Origin: Progne subis subis
Lineage: Eukaryota; Chordata; Aves; Passeriformes; Hirundinidae
Direction of reading: 5' to 3'
DNA: 64,000 nucleotides
Assembly (NCBI GenBank): GCA_022316685.1
Contig: JAKJHU010000030.1
Span: forward strand, 12,785,360 to 12,849,359
Shown piece by piece: positions 1 through 10,900 of this stretch. The position numbers and the translations under genes were made by a program. A model generated the notes under the pieces. The model saw only the letters and a list, made by a program, of their open reading frames with translations. It was not told where the DNA came from and searched no databases. How positions within the stretch are numbered: position 1 is the first letter of the stretch; each line of letters starts with the position of its first letter.

Positions 1-2700
1 CATTACAGATCGTATTTTGTCATTCACAAGATTCAATTTCTCCTAAAACACAACACAAGTTTTTCTGATTGATCACTGCTTGCTGTAACCTATTGTTAAA
101 GTAACTTCTATCACATGGGATCTAATTAGGCTAAATTTTACATCTATGAACAAATCCTTCAGCAGAATTTCCTTCATCTGTGACTCATAATAACTGGGCT
201 CTGCATTGCATTAACATCTCATGGTAAAGAAGTGCAGTTCCCGTTGCATATTTGCATATTTATCATGGTAGTCTTGGACCTATGTGCTTCTCTTGTAGAG
301 AATTCAGCAGGCACACAAATCACATCTACCAGCACATCTACATGCACTCAGGAATTTCGTCTTTAGGTAACAAGCTACACATAAACTGGGTAAGTCTTAA
401 GTATACCAAGTAAAGAGTTTCACATTACAGGAAGTAAATAATCAACATCCAATGTTAATTAAATAGACTTCTTGTCTGCCTGATGACACAACAGAAGCAT
501 TGACATGGTGTTGTGTCTTCATTTCATTTGAGTTTGCTTCTGTGCTAATGCCAAACATTATCTGATGTGTGTCACCTAAACATGTCAGTACTGGTTTTTT
601 GCAGTTTTCTCATCCAATTTTCTTCACAAGAATGTGAAGTCATACGAAGAAGATTTTCTGAGATGCTGGCAGCACTCTGGTTCTTGCTGTGCCTCTGTTT
701 TTCCCAGAGCTTGGGGGTTGTGTCTGCAGTATTGTGATTTTCTCTTGGCCATGCTGTAAGCCATGTATGTACTGCTCTTACAGCTGGAACAGCGTGAGCT
801 GTGAATCACCTGCCCACTTAGTTGTGCTGTCGACTCTTCTTTCATGTCACATCTTCAGGCAGTATGAGCTCTCTGCAGCAAAGTTAAGACTCTTCTTCAA
901 GCATACCTGTAACCACCACTTGCCATAAAAGCAGCAATGCATGAAGCAGCAGGTTCTCCAACAGCCCCAATACCATATAACATTTATCACCAAGAAAAGG
1001 GATTGAAGTTTCTTTCCTGCATTCCAGCTTAATGCACAAAGAGACTGTGTCTTTGTTGAAAGATTAATGTTATGTATTGTAAGTATCTATTTTTCAAATG
1101 TTCGCAAATTCAAGAACTTCTCAGACTTTGGAGAAATGGTGCATGTGCACTGATGTTCTTTTTTCCTAAATCATTGGGCATTGTGCTGGTTTTGCAGGCA
1201 TCTTGACTGAAGGTAAATCCAGGTTTTAGTGTGTTTCTTCTAAATGTTTAAAAGTACTGATGTAACAGGGCCACAGCAATTGCATGACAGAAAGAGTCTT
1301 ACAATAAGGACACAGAGACAGGGCAGTCAGGAGAAAAGGTCTGTCCTTCCCCTGCTGTGCAGGGATGCCTGATCAATGTGCTTCTCAAGGGAAACACCAA
1401 CTGCATCTTTTTTTGGTAAAGAGTATTTTCCACCACATAGTGCTGGAACTTCTGGGCTATCTTCTTTTCCTAAATGATCTGATTTATATGTCTGGTGGCA
1501 GCTATTAGGAGGCTACAGTAAAACATAAAGTAACATAGGCTTTGATCCTTCTGCAAGAGGATGTTTGTCTCTCTACAAGAAGTTGAATGAGTCTAGACAA
1601 CATTTACTTCCATCCTTTTGATCTGAAGGACATTGCTTGTAGTGAAGGCAGCTGATTCTAATCACAGTCGAGGGCTCTCATTTGCTCTTCTTTCACACTC
1701 ACACTCTTCCTCCAAAAATAAGAGGATGGAAATACTGAGAGTGTAGAAGCACAAAGTGCTTCTTGGGCTGCAATATCTGTGAGAGTCACTTGCCAGTACA
1801 GGTGATGGAGTGTCTTTTCATCTTGTTCCCTGGAGAATAAGGGAGAAATGGGAAGGGGGAAACAATTCTGTGGGTTTCATTGAAAAATTGTACAGGTGGT
1901 TGCAGACAGTGCTTACTCATTACTTAGCAGTGAAATTACAATGGTCAGAAAATGCAGAATTTGAGAGTAGTTGGTTGATGGGACAAGATTGGCCAGGGAA
2001 CAAGAAAATAGAAATCCCATTTGACCTCTGCCAAATCTTTTTGCTAATTCTATATTTATATTTGCTGCTGGATTGTTGCCAGTCCTTCAGTGAGTTGCCA
2101 TCGAGGAGCACTGTGACATCTCTGCATCAAAATACTGTATTTTTAGTGCATTTGGACTAGTATGTATTTCACTTTTCAGCTATGCACCAAAAATCTAAAC
2201 CTGTTGCCTTATCTAGAAATGGCAGAGTTGGCTTTTTTGTTTTGTTTTTCAGAGACAGCCATCTGTCTAACTCAAGCTTATTCAGAGTTCCCACAGGCAA
2301 AGTATTTTTAACTGTATCAATTATAGTTGTATCAACAGTTTTGTAATTATTGCCTTGTAGCTCTTCCCTGCTGTATCAACATCTCCTTTTCTAGTCTCTT
2401 TTTAGAGAAATCATGATCTTGTTCCTGTCACCCAGAGGAAGAATTTTCAATGTATTATATGCATAGGAGCAAGGGTTTGTTAAGCTATATTTTCATGTGG
2501 TTCTTCTACCGACTGCTGTCTAAATATCCCATCCAAGTAAAAGGTATACGCACATTTCTTCCTCAGCAAGCTCTTTTGTTATAATAGTGAAAAGCACGTT
2601 TTATATTCACAGTTCCTATGGATATATTTAATTCATTCTCATTTTCTCTGAACATTTAAATTAAGAAAATAAAATGTAAGCTAATGAAAGAAAAGAAGAA
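1..2700. other. AT-rich unique DNA, no gene seen
   Basis: No repeat family, RNA gene or coding exon is recognisable here. Open frames do not exceed about 116 codons, are not bordered by convincing splice sites, and encode nothing I recognise. It reads as ordinary avian intergenic or intronic DNA. Confidence 0.6.
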
Positions 2701-2776
2701 AACAACAACAACAACAAACAAACAAACAAACCAAACCAACAAACAAACAAACAAACAAAACCAACCAAACACAAAC
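2701..2776. repeat. (CAAA)n / (CAA)n simple repeat
   Basis: Starts as AAC triplets, becomes CAAA tetramers and is interrupted by CCAAAC units. It is preceded by an A-rich stretch. Imperfect low-complexity repeat. Confidence 0.9.
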
Positions 2777-4145
2777 CTGCTGCTGCTGGTCCTGATTCCA
2801 TATCATAAAGTATTCTCAGTCAGGTAATAAGCTGAGGACTTTGTTTAGCAGATATTACTTTTATGACCAGATTCCTTCGTTTCTTACACAGTGTTTTCCA
2901 TATATGTTCAATAACTTCCTTTAACGGTATATAATTGCACTCTGAAGACACATGGGATTGTCTCTCATCTCTGCATCAGCAAAGACTACAGTGTTCTGCC
3001 AAGATCATGTAAATGTGAAGACGGAAAAACATCTGACACAATCTAGCATCTACTTCCCATTTGTCTTTCACTCAAGGCAAGGCATGAAGTATTTTATTCA
3101 AGATAACACAGTTTCCAGGAAGGCTAATATCTCTGTCTCTAATTCTGAATAAAAATTATTTTGGGAATATTCCATGGCAACATTTGTAATGAGGAGTGAA
3201 TTTTTGGAGTAGAAATAATTTTAATTACATTTGGTTTTCTCCAGAGACTCAGATTGTTCTGTCTTTGAAATAATCACATATATTTTGCATCATAGGGCTC
3301 TGAATATATTTTGCTATGTTATTAAGTCCATTATTTAGTTTAATACTGCAGTAACTGAGCTGCATTTCCTGCAGAATTTTTAATACTATAGTAACTATGA
3401 GCTGCATTTCTTGCAGAAGCTAATGAAGTACAGAACCAGGCAAGTATTGCAAAGTTGCTTTCACAAAGTCCTCTGTAAATGTCCCCCTTTAGGCTTTTGG
3501 ATTTACATGAATATGGGATTGGCAGAGCATTATTACCTCCTGATGATAAAAAGAATGTATGATTCAGAGAAACTATGCTCCTGAGTTCTCCAGCAAAAAT
3601 CTGCATGGACTCTTAGGGAAACACAAAGTTTACCTCCTTCTCCTGTGGATAGAAGATGACCTATATTCTATAAAATAAATGTGTGTAAAACCCAATCATT
3701 CATTTACTGGAACAAACATTTAGGAGCATAAAATATGATAGGAGAGCAAAGATAATGAATTATGTCCAGCTGGTTGGTCCTGAAATATTGCCAATACATA
3801 TTAACAATTTTTAAGATAAGTAGGACTGGGTAATCTGTCCTCTCAATTGTCCGCTTCAATAATAATTTCATGAGCATCATGACCAGATTTGTTAACCTTT
3901 CTATTATTGTTTCTCTCACTAATCATATCAGCAAATATCTGCATGGATATAGCCTACAGTAGTAATTAAAGCTGTGAAGAGATTTGGTGTGCAACTAGCC
4001 TAAATGGTACCCATCTCACCACGCCCATCTGGCATATGGCTGTGGGTCTCATGCTAAGAGAATTGATGGTTACAGATTTGGGGAAAAAGAACAACTGGAG
4101 TCTATATCTAAAACTACAGAATGGAAAGTGCCTAGTGCGGCAAGC
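2777..4145. other. Unique AT-rich DNA, no gene seen
   Basis: No recognisable gene or repeat family. The only structure noticed is the short tandem duplication at 3341-3420. Confidence 0.55.
3341..3420. repeat. 40-bp tandem duplication, two copies
   Basis: Two adjacent 40-base units both begin TAATACT and share AGTAACT, GAGCTGCATTTC and TGCAGAA. They differ by a 3-base indel and a few substitutions, so the duplication is local and not very recent. Confidence 0.8.
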
Positions 4146-4637
4146 TGTCCTGGTCCCTGGATAATTTTTTGTAGTAGCTGGTACAGGGCTGTTTTTTGGA
4201 TTGAGTGTGAGAATAATGTTGATAACACACCGATGTTTTGGTTGTTGCTAAGCTGAGCTTACCCTGAGTCGAGGATTTTTGTGTCTCATGTGCTGACTGT
4301 GAGGAGCTGCACCAGAAGCTGGGAGGGAGCATGGCTGCAACTACTGACCTGTACTGGCCAAAGGAATATTCCATACTGCAGAACATCTTGCCCACTGTAT
4401 AAACTGGGGGAATTACCTGGAAGGGGCCAAATACTGCTGAGGGACAGGCTGGGCATCAGGTGGGAGGAGGAGTGAGCAACCCTATTGTGCATTACTTACA
4501 TTTCTTGAGGTTTTTCTCCCTATCTCCGTCTCCTTTTAATCACAATTGTTGTTAGTAGTATTATCATTACTACTGGTATTATCATCATCATCATCATCAT
4601 CATTATTATCATCTTTTACTTAATTTCAATTTTAATC
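4146..4637 (+). mobile_element. ERVL-type LTR, 3' part missing
   Basis: The sequence follows the avian ERVL LTR layout. It starts TGTCCTGG, then has a GTAGTAGCTGGTA block, the conserved stretch around GATAACACACCGATGTTTT, a GCTGGGAGGG block, and a TATAAA box at 4398-4403 followed by ACTGGGGG. The TAT/ATC-rich section typical of the LTR 3' half follows at 4555-4620. The last part of the LTR is absent and CR1 sequence begins directly. No internal retroviral genes are attached, so this is a broken solo LTR. Family assignment is from remembered consensus shape, not from alignment. Confidence 0.8.
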
Positions 4638-5205
4638 AGTGACACAGGATCTACTTGGAGGCCTCTCACAAGTGTTTTCTCCTAGAGTTCAATACTGGGC
4701 CTAGTATCCTTTAACCTATTTATCAAAGACTTTGGTGAAAGGGGCAGGTGGTTCCTCAGCAAGTACACTGATGACACAAAGCAGGGAGGAGTGACCGATA
4801 CCCCAGAGTGCTGTGAACCCTTCAGCTGGACCTTGACAGGCTGGGGAGATGGGCAGAGAAGAACTGTCTGAAATACAACAAACAAAATTTCAGGGTGCTG
4901 CTGCTGGGAGCAATAACCCCAGGCACCAGTACAGCTCAAAGATGGATCTGCTGGAAAGCAGCTATGAGGAGAAGGACCTGGGGGTCCTGGTGGACAACAA
5001 GCTGTCCATGAGCCAGCCAATGATATCCTGGGATGCATCAGGATGAGCAATGCCAGCTGGTCGGGGGAGCTGGTCCTGCCCCTCTATTCAGCCCCGGTGA
5101 GGCACATCTGAGAGCTGTGTCCAGCTCTCGTTTCCTCAGGACTCAAGAGAAAAAGAGCTCTTGGAGCAAGTCCAGCAGAGGGCAACAAAGGTGATTAACC
5201 CACCT
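4638..5205 (+). mobile_element. CR1 LINE fragment, reverse transcriptase 3' part
   Basis: Plus-strand translation gives the avian CR1 reverse transcriptase signature. A phenylalanine/asparagine-rich FNLFIKDFGE segment is followed by KYTDDTK at 4761-4781, the degenerate catalytic YxDD box. Further on there is a SSYEEKDLGVLVDNKLSMS-like segment typical of the CR1 C-terminus. The copy has several frame breaks. It stops inside the ORF near the GGGCAACAAAG motif, so it lacks the usual 3' UTR and 3' terminal repeats. It abuts the ERVL LTR upstream. Confidence 0.9.
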
Positions 5206-5233
5206 ACTTGTTCCCCTTACTACTGATTGAACA

Positions 5234-5295
5234 TAAATAATAATAATAAATAATAATAATAATCACAAAGACTAAGAATAAATAATAATAATGAT
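5234..5295. repeat. (TAA)n microsatellite, interrupted
   Basis: Two TAA/AATAATAAT runs are separated by a short CACAAAGACTAAG spacer. They lie just after the truncated CR1 copy. Confidence 0.85.
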
Positions 5296-6349
5296 GACCC
5301 ACAGGGGTCACTTAGTTCTGTTTTGTCCAGTTAGGAAAACCATGGAACAGCTGTTAATTTGTGAAATTCCTAATCTGTATCAGACTATAGCCTAAAGTAT
5401 AAGAATGCATCCCTGCATCTTAAATTTTAAGCCTATGTTAGATAAAGAACAAGCTCCATTATAATGGACCATAGGAAAAATGGAAGCATTTCAGGAACTC
5501 ACCAGTGTCCCTGGAAGGCAAATATTAAATAAAACTCTAATGTTATACTAGGAAGTGGCCTATTGCCATATGTTGCAGAGTAGACAAAAGAAAGAGCAGT
5601 ACTTCAATTTCCCCAAACCACCAGTATGACTCCAAATCTGATGTTTGTTTTATCATTGAGGATTAGAACAGGAGAGATCAATCAATCACCTAAGAATTTA
5701 ATGATGCTAGAACCACCACTGTCTTCCACTTACATTCTCTTAGGTTGTTCAACATCCAGAGTTGCCTGAAAATGTGAAATAATCTCCTTTTCCATTCATT
5801 CCACTGCAGAAGTTGGAGGATCTTTATCAAGGATAACAACATTTTCCTTTCTTCTACTAAGAATGGCCCTCATAAATAAATCTAAATATGAATAAATCTA
5901 AATTTATATAACCTGAATCTAAATATAGAATAACATGTATATCATGTAGATACAGTGCAAATATGATGCAAACAACCAGCAAGCCATCCTTCATAGTCTC
6001 TTGAAGATCCTGAAACACCAAGTACCAAAGACTAATATATATATATCAAAGACTTCAGTTTTCAGTGAGGCATCTTATGTTGCCAAACAGCAGTTCCATT
6101 AATTTGTCAGGTTCCATCTTTAAATAAATTCAGACTCTGGTTCTCATCACCCTTTTTTTTTTTTTTTTTTTAACTCCTCCTGAATTTAATTTTTGGGGTG
6201 TTTAGAAGTCGTCTTTTAAATTTCTAGGCTAATAAATACTCATGATTGTTTTATAGCATTTGATATTAGACCAGCATTTTTAATTCACATAAGCAATTCT
6301 TCTCCCTTTTTAACAATTTCCTCTGAATATAAGGAACTGTCAAACCTCT
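5296..6349. other. AT-rich unique DNA, no gene seen
   Basis: No gene is recognisable. It includes an imperfect repetition of AATAAATCTAAAT around 5870-5935 and a pure T run of 19 bases at 6153-6171. Confidence 0.55.
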
Positions 6350-7900
6350 TCAAATTTTTATTTGCCTGAGGTAAATAAACCCTAATCTTTTCATTTTTCT
6401 CTATGAAATGAAAACTCCATTTTCCAAAGCCTTCTCTGTTCTTATTCCAATTTAGTTTTGTTTTGCTTTGCTTTTCTTTTACATTGGTAAGAATAGAACA
6501 TTTTATTCCAAAGTATTTCAGTATCTTATGCAGAAAGGTTTTCTTGTGTGACTCCACTTCCTTGCTGTTCATATCTCCCAACTTTGTGCCATCTGTAAAT
6601 TCCTTTAGCAAATAATTTGATTCTGTCTCCTTGGCCACTCATATGAAGAGCATAGTTCCAAATACTGAGCATTGAGGTAGTAACCACTGTCAGCCCAATA
6701 AATCTTTCCAAAATATGATTTAGGGCAGCTTTTTTTTCCCCTTTAACTGTTCTTTATCCATTTTGCATTAATCCCTCATATCTTCAACTTAAATACTGAT
6801 TTCCTATAAAGTGTTGTAAAAATGCTTAAATCTATCTAGATTATATCTGCTGTATGCTTCTAGATAGTAACTCACCGATTTGACATTAAATGAAAAAAAA
6901 GTTAGTCTGTCTTGAGTTATCTTTAACAAAACCATGCTGCAATTTAGTCTACTTTGTATTGCCTATCTGCTTTTATTTATGCATTCCTCCAAAATCTGTT
7001 TTAAAATTTTGCAGAGTAAAAGTTGCTTTGAAAGGCCTGGTGTTGCTCAGATTCATGTTTTTGTCCTTCTCTGAAGATACGTGCTACTTTTGCAGCCTTT
7101 CAGGCAACATTTATGGTTTCACCAAGTGCCTTCTACTGGACTTGCCAGTTCACATTCCAGTTCTTTTAATGGTATGGAAGAGGAATTTCCTACATCCTAA
7201 ATTTTATTACATCATATGGTCTAAGGTGTTTTTTTTTTTTCCCATTGGAAACCCTAGTTCTCCAATTTAGTTATGGATTTGCAGTTGTTCATATTGCAAT
7301 TTAACATGAAGAGCTCAACATATCCATAGTTATTTTTACAGCCACTTCTTCTACAAGAACTTCAGACCCACTGAAACAGAGTCCAAATCACTACTGCTTC
7401 CTGGTTCTTCATCGAACGATTAGTAAAAAATCACAGTGCTACCCTACTCTTACCTTTGCTGCTAGCAGTTTCCAATCAACTGATGTTGGGAAATTCAACA
7501 ATTTTATACAATTTGCACTATTTATTTCACTTATTGTTTTGTAAATAACGTAATTGATACTGTTGTTTAAAGGTATCTTTTCAAAGGAAATACTTCATCC
7601 TTTCTTATCCTATATTTGTAGTGCTTCCTCTACCATAGAGATTTTCCCAAAGATATTCTGGCTTAACCATAGCCTTGCATTGTTATCCTTTTATAGTCAA
7701 AATGTCACTAATTTTAGAGAACTTTTCTAGTCCTGCTGCTGCTATAAGCCTGTTCTAGTTCATTGTACATAGTGTTTAATTTTGTAGCACATATGACAAA
7801 AGGGCTTACTAATGCACTGTTTTCTCAGGCTGTAATATAAATGTTTTCTGTTTGGCATAAAATGCTATCATCTGTGATTTTTATTATAAAATACCATGCA
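6350..7900 (-). mobile_element. Ancient CR1/L3-like LINE relic, near-complete ORF2 order
   Basis: Read on the minus strand, the block keeps the expected order of a CR1-superfamily ORF2. At 7472-7503 the translation keeps a trace of the endonuclease GDFNxPDI box (here EFPNIS followed by a stop). At 6803-6860 it keeps a trace of the RT palm segment LDFxKAFD (here LDRFKHF). At 6540-6680 it resembles the RT region around the YADD box. At 6360-6470 it resembles the amniote CR1/L3 3' section. Plus-strand phrases such as CATCTCCCAACTTTGTGCC and AAAACCATGCTGCA are what reverse-oriented old CR1 copies show. Many stops and indels make it very old. Outer limits are uncertain. Confidence 0.55.
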
Positions 7901-10900
7901 TTTTTAATTAGAATTTTTCTGTAAGTTTTATAAACTCTATTCCTTATTCATTCTTGCAGTATTTTTTCATTTTAGGATAGATGGCCTTCTCTAGTAACAA
8001 ATGGTTTCAGATGGAGCCATTTTACTTTGCAGTCACTTTGCTCTAAGCAAGTCAAATGATCAAACTTTTTTTGTGGTTTTTGTGATATAGATACCAATCT
8101 ATTAAAAATTGCCTGAACCCTTCCCACAAGCTGTCAGAGAGTCCTTATATGGGAAGGATATTTAGCCATATTCTCATCTATCACAGACTTAGGCGTAAAA
8201 TGAATATTTGAAAGGAAAACTTTATTTCAAGCACTCAATGAAGTGACTAGATTTTCACACTTCACTCTCAGGAGCATTCCAAAGGGCCAGTGTGAGTGTA
8301 GCAGGGACGGTCTTTAACCAAGAACTGTGCCTTTGCCAGTCTTCATTTCTGATCTTCAGTAGTTTTCATTGTGGGCTTAAATTGCATTTAATAAAACCCC
8401 AAAGATAGAAGTGGTGATTTATTCCCTCCCTATAAGCAGTCAGTTCCTTTCAATCCCTGATATACAGAAGACATATATTTAATATTGATATCTTTCTGAT
8501 CTCTACATTTTGTACTCCTTCTGCTGTCCAAACTATGCTTGTCACTGAGTATTTCCATGGAAGAGTGGGAAACACAATTTTATGTACAACTCAACTTTCT
8601 GACAGCAGCTCATCCAGCCCTAAGTTTTTCACCGTTGATATCTCTTTGCCTACATGAGTGCTGCAGCGTGCATCTGTGTCACGCCGATGCAAAACTCCAG
8701 CACCTTTTAGCATCTCAGCCACATAACTGGCATGCCTCCCTCAAGGAAACAATGTCCCTCAATGAAAATATTGATTTTTAGAGGTATGCAAATTGCACAA
8801 AGATTGGAACTGTTGATCACAGGATTAGTGCTATCCTAAAACTGCATCATCCTGAGGAGCTGGAATTCCTGAAGATGCCTCTTGCCTGAAGATGGCGTGA
8901 CCATCTGCAACACTCCCAGATTTCTGCAACCGTATTGGTTACTCATCCAAATAAACAAACTTTCACTTTTAATTAGGGCTCACCAGGTAAAGATTTTTCT
9001 CCAGATGAAAATGCTGATGTCGGGGAAAAAAAAAAAAATGCAAATGTCTTCAGCCAAAAATCAAATTTCAATTCCAAATTCTTATGAAAAGAAAAGGAAA
9101 AAAGAGTGTGGACATTGAAACAGGATGACCTAGGATCTAGATTCTTTACGTCTTCTTTCTGCTGCTTCTCTGTGATCCATACTCCTTGGCTGAACCGTGC
9201 CCCTCCAGCACTGAGCTCCAACCTGCTGGCTCCACAGTGCACAAGAGGAGACTGGCAGGATGAAGTGCTCAGCCTGGGGTGGCCTAGGGTGACCCCAAGC
9301 TGTTCAGGCTGTCTCTAGGGACAACTCCAAATACAGCTGGATTGCTGGGTCACAAACCAAAACCTTTTCAGTCTTTGGAGACAAGGATACAGAAGGAGGT
9401 GTATATGTATGAAATAGTTTGTTCTGTTGTTTGCTCATTATTTTTCATCTGAGTATTAGAAATGTTTGAGATTATTTTCTCTTTGATTAGAACAAGAATG
9501 AAATTAGTTCTCATTATTAGACAAATTGCTGGATGTCCACAAGATATTATCTATCTTTCCTACATAAATAATAATAGCCATTTTCTCTAACTATGAATAT
9601 TACATGTCAAACTTAATCTTCAATTCCCTTTGCTTATTTTTTCAGTATTTTTTGCTGCTCCTTGAAAATAATATAGAAATACTTTTCAGCATTCTAAGTG
9701 TCTACCACCTCTAGCAGGCAGAGTTAATGTCTCCTTGGAGTTTTCCATTAATCCCACAGTAGTAGAGTTTCATTCCTTCATTTGTAAAATTTTCTCTCTG
9801 CATAACTATATGCACACTCAGCACTGCAAATCATTATTTCTAGATTATGCATCTTCTGCTGAAAGGAATTATCTTCTGCAAGTGTTCTTCTAGTGGCGCT
9901 TTGTACAAAAAGACTTCCTGAGCTTTCTCCTCTTATTCTTCCTACATACCATCCTTGATCAGAAATATCTCAGGAAGGTGGAAGGATATTAGCCAAAGGA
10001 AAATTTGTCTTATCATTACCCCTAATAGCTCCATGGCAGAGATTCAGCAACAGGAGTTTGGCTTTTGGGGTGTGGGCTGTAATGAAGAGCATCACACAAG
10101 CATCTCTGCAGCTGCATATTGCTCTTGTTGGCAGCACTTGTAAGAGCCAGAACACTTTGACCAGAGGTCTGCAATATGCACACCCCTCAAACTAGCAGGA
10201 GCCTCACCCTAGCCTTATGGTTTGTCAAAAAAGTAACACTTTCTTCAACAGCAGTTGTCTAGCTAGAGTCAAGAACCTATTGGTGCTATCCCAAACTGAC
10301 CTGTCCTAACAAAAAAACAATTAAGAAAGCAAATTAAGACAAAAAATAACAACAAATTAAAATTACTTTACCTTGAGAGTGTAAACTAGTGAAAATATCT
10401 TGAGAGTATTTTAATGAGCACACAGTTACCAGCGTGACTGTGTGAATCAACACATACAGGTAACCACGGTGACCCCCAAACCACAGCTGAGATACAAAGA
10501 CTGGGGTTTTTCATTACCTGGCTACCAGTGCTGGACAGCAGACACATGGGGACATGGGCTCAGTTAGGTTCAGGTCATCCTTGCACGCAGCAGCGGAGCA
10601 GTGGGGTGGGCACTGCCTGCTCCAAAGAGCTTCTCACACACACAATTTATTACAAGGCTGTGCCTTTCGGATCCCTCTCTTGCTCTCTCTCTTTCTCTCC
10701 CCCAGCAGGAAGCTCAAGCATAGCACAAGAATTATCTCCACACAGGAATTCCACCTTTCAAAGCAGGCAGAGGAAGAACAGTACTAGCAATAAAATATAG
10801 AGTTTTCCCACGCTGGCATTCTCAGCTGCAAGGTGAGTTTGAGAAGCTATTCCGTCCTCTTTGCCAATCCTCTGGTTTTAACCCTTTCTTCCCAACAGTG

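Noticed and set aside
10440..10760. Possible minus-strand LTR: an AATAAA on the minus strand near 10647 with a following GC-richer block
   Set aside because: No clear TG/CA ends, TATA box or family resemblance; a single poly(A) hexamer is common by chance.
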